64,000 nt of DNA, taken from assembly GCA_039621445.1 (NCBI GenBank), contig CP154956.1, forward strand, positions 86,871,598 to 86,935,597, read 5' to 3'. The number at the start of each line of letters is the position of its first letter. Within the stretch, counting starts at the first letter, position 1. The DNA is from Euglena gracilis (taxonomy: Eukaryota; Euglenida; Euglenophyceae; Euglenales). Position numbers and translations under genes: made by a program. Shown here piece by piece: positions 1-11,910 of this stretch. A model generated the notes under the pieces. The model was given only the letters and a program-made list of their open reading frames with translations. It was not told the origin of the DNA and searched no databases.

Positions 1-790
1 TCACCAACAATTCCGGGACTTATAAACCCCACCCTCCGGCCGACCAACCAAACCAGATCCTATAAACCCCGGGGGGTTTATAAGTGGGGGGGGGGGGGTT
101 ACTCCTTTCTATTTGATGAACCAATGTAATTGTTTTATTTGGAATTATCATGTGGACTGAAATCATTTCATTATTCGTTATAATTAAATCACAATTTATA
201 CTAATTCACTCCTGTAGAATATATTTACTGTCTTTCTTTTTAACTCTTGTCAAATATTTTACTGTTCGATTGTTTTGTTTCATTATGGACTTATGGCCTC
301 ATGAACGCATTGTGGACTGAATACGGAATTATGGACCACGAGGCTTCTTCCAAGGGCATCAAAATTGAAGAAACGTTTTGGCTTGGAATGGGGGCAAGGA
401 AGGTCAGGAACTCCCCGAGGATTGGAACAACAGTTTGGTGGGGGGCAAACCTTGTCGGGGGTTATCCCCCGTCAGTTAGGCGGCCAATACACCAAGTCAT
501 GGACGGGGTAACACCTCCCCCCAAATAACCTGGCGGGGCCCTTGCTCCTGGCAGTGGTTGAATAACTTGGCAGGGGGAGGGGCAAAAAAGATGGTTCCAG
601 TAACTTGGCACCTTCTTTTTAGGCAAAGTTCCTTTACGACGCTGAAAATAGGGCCCAAATAACCTGGCGGGGGGCAGGGCCAAAAGTTGGTTCCAATAAC
701 CTGGCACCCCGCCGGGTTATTTGGGGGGGGGGGGGTTACACCAAGTCCCCCAAAGAACGGCTGCGACAGAGCGGATGGCGGGCGATGCCT
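1..790. other. Left edge: no exon; G/C-tract repeat with a palindrome
   Basis: A/T-rich to 250, then repeats of TAACCTGGCGGGG (about 525-715). CCCAAATAACCTGGCGGGG near 655 is mirrored by CCCGCCGGGTTATTTGGG near 710. No continuation of the WD40 gene is visible. Confidence 0.5.
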
Positions 791-792
791 AC

Positions 793-917
793 CTGCCGCT
801 GGAGGCAAGCAGCTTGGCGGAGATGGAAAACGAGAGGGCCGTCACGGTGTCGGCGTGGGACTTGAGGGTCTGCAGTACGGTCCGCTTCGCCACGCTCCAC
901 ACCAGCACCGTCCCGTC
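793..917 (-). CDS. WD40 exon (DGTVLVW ... LASSG)
   Basis: The acceptor ccccag is at 919-918 and the donor GTAGGC follows 793. The exon starts in phase 0 with the strand DGTVLVW, followed by a full blade start (LKSHADTVTALSF, LLASSG). It ends in phase 2, and no continuation is found in the left 790 bp. Confidence 0.8.
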
Positions 918-1006
918 CTGGGGTGGCAGGGGACCTAATGCGATAGGGCGTCCCTCTGGCTTTCAGGTTCAGTGTTTCCGTTACTCAATCCCTCACACAC
1001 ACACAC

Positions 1007-1037
<31 letters not shown>

Positions 1038-1062
1038 GTCAGGTGACCGACGCGCGCGCGCG

Positions 1063-1161
<99 letters not shown>

Positions 1162-1176
1162 CACACACACACACAC

Positions 1177-1208
<32 letters not shown>

Positions 1209-4200
1209 GTCAGGTGACCGGTCAGGTACATTGATACATAAGGCAGACAGATGAATACCGAATGAATACCAAATTTGGAACCAGGGGATTTTTTAAGGAC
1301 CCCCCGGGGGGCAGCCTCCAGCTGGAAAAAAGGCTGCTGGCTGGAAACGAGCTGCTGGCTGGACCCCCCCGGGGGGATAGGGGGATAGGGGGGGGTCCGG
1401 GGCTGGAGGGGGCTGGAGGGGGCTGGGCTGGGCTGGGCTGGGTCGATGAAAAACAAAATTTTCTAAAACATTTTTGCCTCGACATTTTGATGGATGGAGT
1501 TAGATCAAGGCTAGGGAGGGGGCGATGGAGGAAGCTGTGACGAGAAAGAAAAATGCAGGGATAAGTGTGCTGGGCATCCCAGTTGGCTGGCCAGCCAGCC
1601 TGCGGCCGGCTGGCCCAGCCTTCGGCCGGCTGGCCCGGCCTCTGGCCGGGCTGGACCCACCTTAATTTCACTCGACCCTCCCCCCGAGGGGGGGGGGGGT
1701 TCTCAGCCCGAATTTGGGCTGCTGGATGGATTTGAGCTGCTGCTGGCTGGCTGGCTGGACCCCCCCGGGGGGATGGGGTCCCCTCCGGCTTAAGAAACCC
1801 CCTGTTTGGAACATAAAACAATTTGAAAATGGAACTGCCGATAAAACTGAGTATACATTTGCAATCCAGGTCGCTCTCCAACGCATGGACGTGCGGGGAA
1901 AGGTCAACTTTGTGGAAAGTTTTCTGGGGTGTCGCTGGCGTGCTTGAAGCTGGCCAGGCCAGCACCGATGCACAGGGCGGATACCAGTGACCCGGAGGCC
2001 AAGGTCTCGTCGTTCCGCGACAGTGCGACGCAGACGATGGGCTCTTGGTGCCCCTCCAGCCGGTGCTGGATGCGGCTTTCGCTCTGTGGAGGTGGGGGGG
2101 GATGGGAGGATATGGACAGACTCAATTGCGGGAATTTCTTAAGTTGGAATCCAGCCAGCCAGCAACTCCCAAGCCAGCAACTCCCAAGCAGGCTGCAGAT
2201 CCCCCCCAGAGGATTTGGAGCAGCTGGCTGGACCCCGCCCCCCCCCCCCGGACCCCCCCCCTGCTCAGCGATGCTGGGTGGTGCTGGGCGATGTTGGATT
2301 CAGCCACAGTTCCTGGGGGCACTGGGGGGGGGGGGTCCAGCTTGAGCGTAAAACAATCACGTTCCGACCTGTAGCATCCAGGGGCAGCACACGGGAGGAC
2401 ATTAAAGCAAGGTTGGCACCCGGATGCCGGAGGAAACTTGGCCAAACCCAGAATGGGGCGTTCCGCTCTGCACCACAACTACCTGCAACCTGCGGGTACT
2501 TTTGGCCGTGTCCCCAACCCCAGGTCAGAAATGGGTGCCCCGAAGGTGCCAACCCAAACGAACACCACCGTCTGGGGTGGGGAATAGGTCTCGAATTCAG
2601 CCTCGAACCGAGCCAGTCAAAGAGGAACTGGGAAATGCAGCATAGGCAGGGAGGTAGAGCTGGTCCAGTTCGGAAATTGACCTGGCGTGGATACACCACC
2701 GAACTGGTGCTGTGGGACTGTGGGAGGGTCCGGGTCATATCCGATCACCAGGTTACACAAACCACACAGGTCGCATAAATCAGACGTGTCACACAGTTCA
2801 ACTAGGTCATGCAGGTCACGCGGACACCGGTCACACGCGTCATACCAGTCACGTGCAAGTCACGCAGGTCACGCAGGTCACCGACACACGCGGCATGCCA
2901 GTCACACAGTGCGCGCCAAGGTCGCACAGGTCACACCAAGTCCGCTGGGACGTTGGCAGGGAAGTCAAACTGCGATTGGGTGCGCATGGCGGCGTCCGTG
3001 ACCCACCCACAGGCACCAACGCTTTCCTATCTCCGGAGCAGCGGGTTGATGGGGAGAACGATTGCGAGACTCGGTGTTTCGGCCATCGTTTTCCGGCGTT
3101 GGATGTTTGACTGCATGCGTGAGGTCCGTCCGTTGCATGATGTGTGGGATTTGGGGGGCAAAGGATTTAGAGGGTGAGCAAACAAGGGAGGCAATTGCAA
3201 CAATTTCACGGAGAAATGGCTTCATCGGAGGAAAGAAAGGACACCCCGGAACTTGTGACGATGTTACTGATCGCTGTGTTTCCATGCCCTCATTGAAGAT
3301 GGTGAAGGAACTCTCACGCAAATAATTTCTCAAAATTCGAAGGGGGGTGCTTAAATAAAATTTCTGGCAAAATTGGTGGTGGAAAATGGACTGAAAAAAT
3401 GGGTGGTTTCCTGTTTAAAAAAGGCAAACAAATTTGGGGAGCTTCACAAAAAAGTGATATTTCATATTATGCAACTCAACATCCATTTAATGGCCTGGAA
3501 AAAAATGGGGGAGACATTTGGGCGACGTTTATCTGTCCAATTTGCTCGAGCCAAATTGATGTTATCACCGATCTCATTTTTCAGTTGGATTTATTGTGAA
3601 ACGGTTTCATCACAAATCTCTCCTCCCTTTGCTCTTTGTGCTCTTCGTCCTGTCCCCGTCCCTGCATTTTTCTGTCCCGTTTTTCAAGATACTATTCATG
3701 GACCTAAAAGTTTCAAAGGATCACAATGAAAAGCACATGAAAATGATTTGTGTCCTCTTGAAATCTTCTGGTATGGGAAGCAAAGAAAAGAGGAAGACAA
3801 AATATTGAACTTAAAGGCCATTCAACCTTGTGTTGGCCCCAAAAAGCCAGAAGCACCATCCCAGAAACTCAAATCAGAAGTCCAGATGCTGCCAGTGCAT
3901 TCTGTGAAGCATTTGCAGATGAGGTGTTTGTGCCTGCCCAAGAAAACGCCCGGTCCATCCCTTTGGAGGTTTGCCGCTGCGGCGATGTAGTGTCTGCAAA
4001 GTCATGGCACAGGAGGCAAAACGAAGGTATCCTTCTGCCCAGAAGTGTGCCTAGATGTGGACGGACGTGAAAACTAAAGAACATCAACATCATGAAGGCT
4101 TTCGGGACATAAACAGAGTTCAGTGAAGAAACAACAGACAAAACCGAGGCACAGTCAGAAAGAAAGGGATTCAAACTCAGGACGTCATGCTGTCATGGCA

Positions 4201-7200
4201 GGGGACCCACTTTTTCTTGGAGATCGATTGAAAGCCATTATTTTGGGGGGTCATTAGACACTTTTGCCCCCAACTCTCAGTTTTATGATACTTCATCAAT
4301 TGTGTTCTCCATGCGCTCATGCACGATCACCTTTTAGCCAAATAAATCAAATGTATGGGGGAACCATACTCTTTCAGAAATTAGGTCGGTTTCTTCCAAG
4401 AGCTCACTCCTTCCGAAGGGTTTGACAGGCAATCACTTTCAATAATTGTCACCCATCCCCCCCCACTTCCGTCGGCTCTCTGACATCCTCATCACCATCG
4501 AAATCTCCCAACACAGTGTGACAACTGCTCGCCCCCGGCCCACCCCGTACTTGAGCCGGGCTGCTCTGCCAGTGGCAGCGGGGGGACCACATCGGCCATC
4601 GCCGCCGCCGCTCGGCTGGTCTTGGGGGCCGGGCTGTCCTCCCCCGTCAGAGTCCAGAGGAAGATCTGCAAACAGTGGAGGGCGGTATGAGTACTGGTGT
4701 CCAGTGCAATTCCGAACCAAATCATCCAAACGGGGCAGCAGCCTCTGGTACGACCGCATCTTTGCACCTTAGCAAAGACATTGGGACCAGCTGGATGGGT
4801 TGGGGGGGCACACACTGTGCGATCAAACGACGCGGTGACCAGGAAATCCTCCCTCTGCGACCCGAAGGCCAAGCTGCTGACACAGCCGCGGTGGCCCTTC
4901 AGATCTCCGAGGCACGCCCCTGAACACACATGAATACAAACAGGAATGCCCGTGCACAAGCAAGCACACACACACGCACAAACAACGCAGCACACACACA
5001 CACAACACACAACACACAACACACAACACACAACACACAACACACAACACACAACACACAACACACAACACACAACACACAACACACGCGCAAAAAAAAA
5101 CAGCAGCAGCAGCAGCAGCAGGTACAAAAAAAACAACAACAAACAGCGTCTGGCGCGTTGAAAAAGAGTTTTAAAGAATTTTTTAAACAAAAATCTGCGC
5201 CCCTAGAAATACAGGAAGGCCTTTTGGGGTCAGAAACCCCACTTTCCATCCATAAGTTTTCGGGACTTTCCAACGGGGGTAACCAACCCACCGCCGGACC
5301 TGTGGCCACCGCCCAGCAGCGCACAGTCCCGTCTTCGCATGCGGTCGCCAGCAGCACGCTGCTGCGGGAGAACGCCACCGCAACCACGCCGCGGTCGTGG
5401 GCCTGCAAGCGGTGCAACGCTGCGCCGGCCTCCGTGTTCCAGATCACAACGCTGCCGTCCATCGCCCCTGCCGGCAGCCCGACAGGGAAGGGGGGCAGGG
5501 CGGGCCAGCGCCGGCTTGGCTTTGAGGGTGACAGGTAGGATTCCCCACGCCCCGCTCGGTAGGATTTCCCCACGCCCCACTCGGTAGGATTCCCCACGCC
5601 CCGCTCGGTAGGATTCCCCACACCCCGCTCGGTAGGATTCCCCATGCCCCGCTCAGCAGGATTCCCCATACCCGGTTGCGGAGACTCTGTGGGTGATGAC
5701 AGAGAACCCAGGAGTCAGGACTGATGCATTACGCCCCCCCCCCCCCCCGGCGGGGAATCTCATCCCGGGGGCTCAGAATGGGTGTCTGCTGAAGGAAACT
5801 TGCCCTAAAATGGGCCCAAAGGGAACTGTTCAGTCCTGTGCTGGGGTATCTGTTGGGAAATGTTGGCCGTTTACCCGAAAGCCCCAGCCGATATTGGAAA
5901 AACTCAAACAGAGCTGTGCGGGAAGCCTGGTGGGGATCGGTGGACCCCCCACCCCCGGAGGCAGGGGGGGGGGACGCCCCCAGATCCGACGCAGGTTTAA
6001 GAAAAATTTTCTTCGGTGCGGTCGCTGAAAGAAAATTTTGAAAAATTGAACTGAGAAAATGGGAAAACTGAGAAAATGGGAAGGTGGACCCCCCACCCAC
6101 CAGGATGGGGGGTTGTCGACCCTCCCATAATTCCCGTTCAGCCCTGCCCTCAGCTGGACAGCAGTGTGCCTGTCCAGCCAGACACGAAAACCCCGACCAG
6201 CTTTATTGGGAGGACTGGTATTGACCCCCCCCCCCTCTCACCCGGGAGATGGGGGGTGATTGGACCCCACACAGCGGTGTGCAAGGAAAAATTCCTTCGG
6301 AATTGCAGGTGCCGAAGGAATGAAGGAATGTTTTGGCCAACACGATCCGTGGATGGGGAATGTCCAGGATGGGGATGGGGGGAGGATCGATTACCACCCA
6401 CCCACCCACCCACCCACCCACCCATGTACCCATATGAGGTTTCGACCCCTCCCCACACCCATTAGGTTTCCAAATTCCCATTCAGCTCTGACTCTGGGAG
6501 ATGCTGAAGTCAAGAGAAGCCCATACACAGGGAAAATGTCAACACTGGGAAAACGGGGAACCCTGAGAACACAGCAATACACACCGGAGGCAAGCAGGCA
6601 CTCCACAGCCGAGCCTCCCTTCTGACTGCCTGATGGGGACAGCCTGAGCCACCGGCACGCGAGAGCAGCCCCAAACCTGACCGGTTGACTGACTTGGGCT
6701 TTGCATGAAAAGCCATTTGCAAAACTGTTGTAAATCTCCTGGGGGGTCTCAGATTGCCTGGGTGTCTGGAAGCCGCTCCGATATTTCCGCAAATGGTGAT
6801 ACACTTCGCTCATGGCAGCGGCATCTTTTGTGCATTTCCCCAGTGTTCAGTGTTTGTTCACACCGTTATTTTTGGACAGGGTTTGAACGTTGGTTGAATA
6901 AATAAGAAGGACGGTGAGTTGGGGGAAAAGGGAAGTCCCACACTCAGAAAAAAACTCATCAAAGGAGGAATGCATACCATGCATTTTTGTTGAGGTTTCA
7001 AAAATGTTTTGGAGTGAAACTTTCTCCTCTGAATGGGATATGCTCAGTTTGGTTTTGGGGCTCTGCATCAAAAACTCGTTGGAGCCGTCGGCGTCACATT
7101 TCATGTTTTGCATTCTTTACGCCAACTGCAAAGCCCCTGCACACCGGACAGGATGCGGGGGCGTTGAGCGCCCAACCTGACAAGTTCCGAACTTACCAAC

Positions 7201-10200
7201 ACCATGAGAAACACCTCATACAAGCACTTCACAAAATAAGTGTTCCGCTGAGTCTTTAGTCTCGAGTGCAGCAAGGGACTATGAGATTGTATGTTGACAT
7301 CCTTCGGGTCAAACCACTCAGAGGTATTGCATTGGGTTGACACTACGGTGGATTTTGTACCCTGCAATGCACTGCGAGACAAACACAGGAACATACCCAA
7401 CATCATCCTTCTCCTTCTCACTCATGATCCTGGAGGTAATGATAAAACAAATGCACAATTGGGGACAAAAAGCGCAGAGATGACCATGCCACCAGGGTTT
7501 CATACGTCACACAAAAAGGCAATATTTCCCAATAGTATTCCTATAGTATTCCTATAGTATTTGCCCAAAAACGTTCGGTTCACGGCGAAAAACTCGGATA
7601 AACTTGGGGGATCTCCCTCCCCTGACTGTGTCACTGCCAAACCCACCAACACAGGTCAACCTTGCCCAAGGCCACGCATGAGGTTCGCCACCATAAAATG
7701 AACCCCCCCCCAATGAACCCCAACCCCGCCGCCAGCAGAAAAATTCTGGCCCATTTCAGGTCTGCCGACAACACCACAAATGAAACCCCATTCACTTGAC
7801 CATTCCCACAACGCCAGGCAACTGGCCAACCAAAGCCACAGGGGGGGGTGGCTGACCGGGTGATGAAGCTCTCGGTGGGGACACCCCGGCAGGTGCTGAT
7901 GAGCCGCTGGCGCAGGATGGACTTCTTGCGTGGGGGGCGGCCGAAGCACAGTGACGTGACCCAGCTGCCGTGGGCGCGCTCCGGCGCAGGGGGGCACGCA
8001 CCCAGAACCCCCCCCCCCGGAGGCCTCCGTAATCCGGGGACAATTATTATGATAATTAATTACAATGAGGAGACAACACCAGTCGATGAGGGCCAAATGT
8101 GCATGCAAATGTGCATGAACCTGAAAGAGCAACCTGTCAAAATGGTGTAATCACTCTTGTCGATGTTGCAGCTGCCTGTTGTGGCCAACAGCAAAAGACT
8201 TTTGTCATCACGTCATAGCCATCATCATTAACTACCTCTGTTGTCACTACCACCACCACCGCTGGCATTGCGCATTTAATAGCTTTCACTTACCGCAAAC
8301 CTCCACCCGCACCGGCGCTGGTGTCCACTTCCCGCTGTTTCATGTCTGCTGTGTGAGCAGTGAAAGCCACTCCTTCCAGCTGTCTGGGGCCTTGCAGCAT
8401 CTCTGTCTGTTGATCCAATCAGGCTGTTTTTTTACCAACCCCGGGGGGAGGGGGGGTCCGGAGTGCCTGTGAGTGCCTGCCCAGGCAGGCACTACCCCCC
8501 CCCCCGGGGGTCGGATTTCGGCCTGTGCCTAGGCACATTCCTTTGAAAAAAGGCCATTTTTGGCTCCCTGGTGCCTTCGGCGCTGGGATCTGTGCTAGGG
8601 CACTTTTGGCCGTGTGCCCTACCCCCCCGGGGTGGGGTCGGCACCCGACTAAAATACAGCCTGGATCCAATGCATTGTTTCACAAAACCAAAAAAAATAA
8701 AATAATAATACCCTCAAATGCAGACTATGGGGAGTCGATGCCATTGGCACAATGTTGTGCAAACGACGGAACCGGTGACAGCGAGAATAAAGTCCAATGA
8801 TGGGGTAAGAGGCAACAGCAGGCTTCATGAGTGGAACTGCGTACAAGTCTGAATAAAATGGAGTTTTACTCCAGCTTCGCTTCAAAACAATTCATAGTTG
8901 CTTCGGAAAACCAGTATGCTTGAGGTGGTGTCCCCCTGGATGAAGGTGGTTGACAGCGACCCTGCAGTCACGTTCCACACCCTGGTTGCACAGGAGTTGG
9001 GTAGACAGTGAACAGTGGTGGATTTGGCCAGTGTGCCGGGCAACTGAGGCTCAACACATTGAACGTGGCACATAAGCGGGTGGGGGTCAGGGGTTTTTTT
9101 TAAGACGGGGGGGCTCCCCCCCGCACCCACCCACATGCTGGGGGGTCCGGTGGACCCACACACTTTTTTCCGAAAATGGCCATAAAATCGCGAAAATTTC
9201 TAAAAAAGATGCACCATTTTCAAAAATTTCCGGCGCCAAAAATTATATCCCACCCCCCTGGGGGGACCGGACCCCCAGAGGGAGGGGGGGGCTCGGCCGG
9301 ACCAACCCACCCTACCCCCCACCCCCTTGGGGGTTTAAGACTTAAAAAAAAAATCCTAGTGGAGGTGTTCAGAAGCACACACCGGATGGCGCAGTCCCAG
9401 CCGCCCGTGGCCAGCCACTGGTCATCGGCGGAGAAGTCGGCGCACGACACCCAGTAGGAGTGGCCCCCCGCCCGGAACACCACCGCCCCGTCCGGCAGCG
9501 CCGCCCCGACCTCCGCCGGCTGGAGGCAGACCCCCCCCCCCCCCCCCGCCGTCCGCCGGCCGCCTGGAACGCTGGTGGGAAAGCTGTCAGCGACAGGCGA
9601 CGGGGTGCCCAGGACCATACAATCACTTAGTCACTGGCCGACACCCCCCCCCGGGGGGTGACTGGCTGTTTCAGAATGAGTGACTGGTTTTTGGCCCGGA
9701 CCCCCTCCCCCCAGGGGGTCGGTAAAAAAATTGTGTGCCCAGGACCAGATACCGCAGCCCCCAACAGCAGGAGAGAAATGGGACAAAAAGTGTTGGAAAA
9801 AAAACTTTAGAATCGACGAAAGTCCCTCCATAGTGCCTTCTGTTCAATTGATGCACGTGTCCACACGAGTTGCTCAAGAATATTTTTTCAAACCATTCAC
9901 TTTCATCAACACACCATACTGTTGTTTTCTTTGGGATCACATTTTGGATTGCATTTGGATTGCTCAATTAAGATCTCAGCAAAATGACCTTCGAATGCCC
10001 TTATTAAATGCAGTCGCTACCGGGGGGGGGGGGAATTTTGTGCCAGAGAAACTTTGCGGCGACAATTTGCACAGACAAATTTCGCGGAAGGAAATCCCGC
10101 GAAATATTTCCGGACATTTTTGAGGAATCCCGCGAAATTTTTCCTGCGAATATTCGCCTGCGTCTGTTCATGTGTTCCCATTCTGGTGCTCACGATCTTC

Positions 10201-10713
10201 AACCAAAAATTCACAGAAAAAAATCCCACGAAATATTTCGGGACATTTTTAAGGAATCCCGCGAAATTCTCTAGGGCAAAATTCCCCCCCCCCGGTATTG
10301 GGTTTGCTCAACAGGAGGTGAATCGAGAAGGAAAACAGAAGGCGCTCACCCAAATAATTTATTCCCAAATTCCATTACGCATTCGGGTCGGAGGTCGGAG
10401 CAGAACTGCTTCGAAAATATGACATATAGTGTGACGGACAATTTTGATTCGTTTGGCGCTTTCGGTTTACCCTTCCCAAAAAAAATTAGCTCCTTTAAAA
10501 TTTCCTTTATAACCCTCTTATGCACAATTTATGCGCACGCTCCTGGGGGCCGTAACAGCTGGCCCCCACACAGCCCTGCGGAAGGGGCCGGCCTGGAAGG
10601 GGGTCGCCGTTCAGCGACGGGACGTCAAACGACTCGTTCTCCACCAGTGGCTCGTCGTCGTCATTGTACGAGTGCGACGACGTCGACAGCGTCAGCACCT
10701 TCAACATTGGCTT
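793..10713 (-). CDS. WD40-propeller C-terminal half of a large multi-exon protein
   Basis: Joined minus-strand exons encode a WD40 beta-propeller, a protein-interaction scaffold. Exons in order are 10713-10570, 9519-9383, 8981-8912, 7978-7857, 6643-6585, 5467-5300, 4919-4816, 4665-4551, 2083-1985 and 917-793. Each is bounded by AG and GT, and phases agree at every junction from 10713 to 4551, and again from 2083 to 917. Blade signatures include GHSYWVSCADFS, LATGGWDCAIR/VWNV, LLASG/AMDGSVVIW, LQAHDRGVVAVAF, ACEDGTVRCW, LKGHRGCVSSLAF, FDRT/IFLW, LEGHQEPIVCVAL, LASGSL/DGTVLVW and LKSHADTVTALSF. Several introns interrupt a blade exactly at the D-x-x-x-x-W strand. The first exon is an acidic, Ser-rich linker. 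The last exon ends in phase 2 at 793, so the gene probably continues past the left edge. At least one exon is missing between 4551 and 2083. I cannot name the family; no BEACH or kinase motif was found. Confidence 0.8.
987..1210. repeat. (CA)n/(CG)n microsatellite
   Basis: About 220 bp of CA dinucleotides with CG-alternating blocks. The flank ACACCGTCAGGTGACCG occurs at both about 1033 and 1204, so the array duplicated with its edge. It lies in an intron. Confidence 0.9.
1262..1800. repeat. G/C-tract repeats rich in GCTGGCTGGAC
   Basis: Copies of GAGCTGCTGGCTGGACCC between C and G homopolymers occur here and again at about 2140-2350. No coding signal beyond chance ORFs. Confidence 0.5.
1985..2083 (-). 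CDS. WD40 exon (LEGHQEPIVCVAL ... LASGSL)
   Basis: A 99-bp exon, phase 0 at both ends, with acceptor ccacag and donor GTATCC. It encodes HRLEGHQEPIVCVALSRNDE and ends LASGSL, which joins DGTVLVW of the next exon into a textbook blade. Confidence 0.8.
2755..2945. repeat. Degenerate 9-mer array (CAGGTCACG-like)
   Basis: Many imperfect units such as GCAGGTCACGCAGGTCAC. One-sided, with no terminal repeats detected. Intronic. Confidence 0.6.
2985..3115 (-). CDS. Candidate linker exon between WD40 blades
   Basis: An acceptor-like tgcag near 3115 opens a hydrophilic frame (KHPTPENDGRNTESRNRS...) with the start phase required by the exon ending at 4551. The donor is uncertain and there is no WD motif. 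A phase match alone is weak evidence. Confidence 0.25.
3120..4440. other. Intron/unannotated, mostly A/T-rich
   Basis: No exon with a supported frame and splice sites was found on either strand; ORFs here are short and lack familiar motifs. Confidence 0.4.
4551..4665 (-). CDS. WD40 exon (IFLWTLTGED) plus Ala/Pro linker
   Basis: The acceptor tttgcag is followed by IFLWTLTGED, completing the FDRT strand of the upstream exon. An Ala/Pro-rich linker follows (RAAAAMADVVPPLPLAEQ). The donor is GTACGG, phase 1. The linker suggests a loop or blade boundary. Confidence 0.75.
4816..4919 (-). CDS. WD40 exon (LKGHRGCVSSLAF ... FDRT)
   Basis: The acceptor gttcag and donor GTGTGT bound a 104-bp exon with a 2-nt split codon at the start and phase 0 at the end. 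It encodes CLGDLKGHRGCVSSLAFG and TASFDRT. Confidence 0.85.
4985..5125. repeat. (AACACAC)n array followed by (CAG)n
   Basis: A 7-bp unit repeated about 13 times (4998-5092), then about seven CAG units (5101-5122). It lies in an intron between two WD40 exons and is not coding. Confidence 0.9.
5300..5467 (-). CDS. WD40 exon with one and a half blades
   Basis: 168 bp with acceptor ccggcag and donor GTCCGG. It encodes MDGSVVIWNTEAG, LQAHDRGVVAVAFSRS and EDGTVRCWAVATG. GC-rich third positions set it off from the surrounding intron. Confidence 0.9.
5535..5672. repeat. Tandem 24-25-bp minisatellite
   Basis: Five to six copies of GGATTCCCCACGCCCCGCTC. Single array in the intron upstream of exon 5467-5300. 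Confidence 0.85.
6585..6643 (-). CDS. Short WD40 exon (AVECLLASG)
   Basis: 59 bp with acceptor ggctcag and donor GTGTGT. It joins ESFITR of the previous exon to LLASG/AMDGSVVIW of the next, with correct phase at both ends (1-nt start, phase 1 end). It closes an unusually long loop inside one blade. Confidence 0.65.
7857..7978 (-). CDS. WD40 exon with an insertion in the blade
   Basis: Phase 0 start after an AG at 7980-7979; donor GTCAGC, phase 2. It encodes RAHGSWVTSLCFG followed by a basic insertion (RPPRKKSILRQR) before the strand resumes. Confidence 0.7.
8912..8981 (-). CDS. WD40 exon (VWNVTAGSL)
   Basis: 70 bp with acceptor caaccag and donor GTTTTC. It completes AIR from the upstream exon as R-VWNVTAGSLSTTF, with matching phase on both sides. 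Confidence 0.75.
9383..9519 (-). CDS. WD40 exon (GHSYWVSCADFS ... GGWDCAIR)
   Basis: 137 bp with acceptor cctccag and donor GTGTGT, very GC-rich. It encodes FRAGGHSYWVSCADFS and LATGGWDCAIR, the first recognisable blade. Confidence 0.85.
10020..10295. mobile_element. G/C-tract-ended TIR element (276 bp) with TA flanks
   Basis: Ends CCGGGGGG...GAATTTTG and its inverse CAAAATTCCCC...CCGG, continuing imperfectly for about 35 bp. TA lies immediately outside both ends. Inside, repeats of TCCCGCGAAAT occur at both ends in the same orientation. No ORF. Confidence 0.6.
10570..10713 (-). CDS. Acidic Ser-rich linker exon before the propeller
   Basis: The acceptor gctccag is followed by KPMLKVLTLSTSSHSYNDDD and a Pro/Gly-rich stretch. 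GTGGGG is the donor chosen because it preserves phase 0 into 9519. It looks like a flexible linker. Confidence 0.6.
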
Positions 10714-11756
10714 CTGGAGCGACAAGCGATAATAAGAGGTCGGGCATGCTCCCACATCCCCGTGTGCGCGCACACACACACCAGAGATTCACCTTTATCT
10801 GTAATTGGCACGCCAAAACCTGATCCGTAGTTCTCCGCTGTGACTTGTATTTATCTGCAATTGCAAAGATGCATGCACTGACTGGGACAGCCCATCCAGA
10901 AAAAAAAATGCTGAACTATGGTGGAAAAAGACATAATGAGCGTGAAAGTCCCATGAAAAAAAGATGGTGTGCATTGTCCCCTTCCCAGGCAAAAAAAGAC
11001 CCCCCCACAAAAAAAATAACCTCACCCCCCCCAAAAGACTACCCAAAAAAAATTGACCCCATGCCGATTTTCAGCAACCACCCCCCAAAAAACTGGAAAA
11101 AATAGACCCCCAAAACTGTGAAAATGCCCAAAATGAAAAGTCCGTGATGTTTGACATTAATAATATTTTTTTAAATTTTTACCCATTTTGCACGTGTTAA
11201 AAATTGGCATTCTTCGAGACCACTTTTGCTCATTATCAGAAATCGTCCTTTTAAAGTCTTCTTTTGGACCCTCCCGCAGCAAGACATTTTTTTCGGCCGA
11301 TTCTTTTAGCAGAACTCCAGGAGGTAGACCCCCCCCAATAAATAAGACTCCCTTGGGTTTTCAGCAACAGAAAAGCAGACCTGAGGTCTTAACTTGGGGG
11401 GTGGGGACAGGGAAACCTCTGAAAATGTCCACACGCCAAGAACACATTGTAAGACCGTCAAACTGTGGTTGTAGCTGTTGGCGCTTGACCTTGATCAACA
11501 CAATAACCCACCCCCAACACAAAGCCAGAGTTATATCCATCCATTAATCCTCTGAAAAGCAACGGCGATTGCGCGTGAGGTGATGCCCCAAAAGATGCAC
11601 CAGGTGTGGACCGCATCGAGAAGATGCCTTTTTGCTCCAAATCAACCATCTTTCACTTTCGGTATATCGCCAAAAAAAATTTGCCCAAAAAATAATTTTG
11701 CCAAAAAATAAAGCACACAAACTGAACGGATCACGGGGTGGGGTACGAGAGGAAAC

Positions 11757-11910
11757 TGTGTGGCGGAGGCCGACCTCGTCGGCCAGCCACTCCGGCGGAG
11801 GGAGGCGGGTCCCCAGCGCGCCCGCCGGGGGGCTGGGCTCCGCCGTCACCCACAGCGCCTCGATGCGCGTCCGGCCCACCGGCGTGGCGGCCATGAGGTG
11901 GGAGAGGGCT
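11757..11910 (-). CDS. Exon upstream of the linker exon
   Basis: Acceptor ccgcag, donor GTTTCC; 154 bp, phase 0 end matching 10713. It encodes SHLMAATPVGRTRIEALWVT and LPPPEWLADEVG. Strongly GC-biased third positions. No family recognised. Confidence 0.55.

Noticed and set aside
935-1456. ORFs reading as poly-(His-Thr) or poly-(Cys-Val)
   Set aside because: They are translations of the CA dinucleotide array on both strands; the same happens at 62925-63300 and 4990-5090.
4150-4195. Minus-strand box-B-like GAGTTTGAATCCC as a tRNA
   Set aside because: No matching box A or acceptor stem at tRNA distance.
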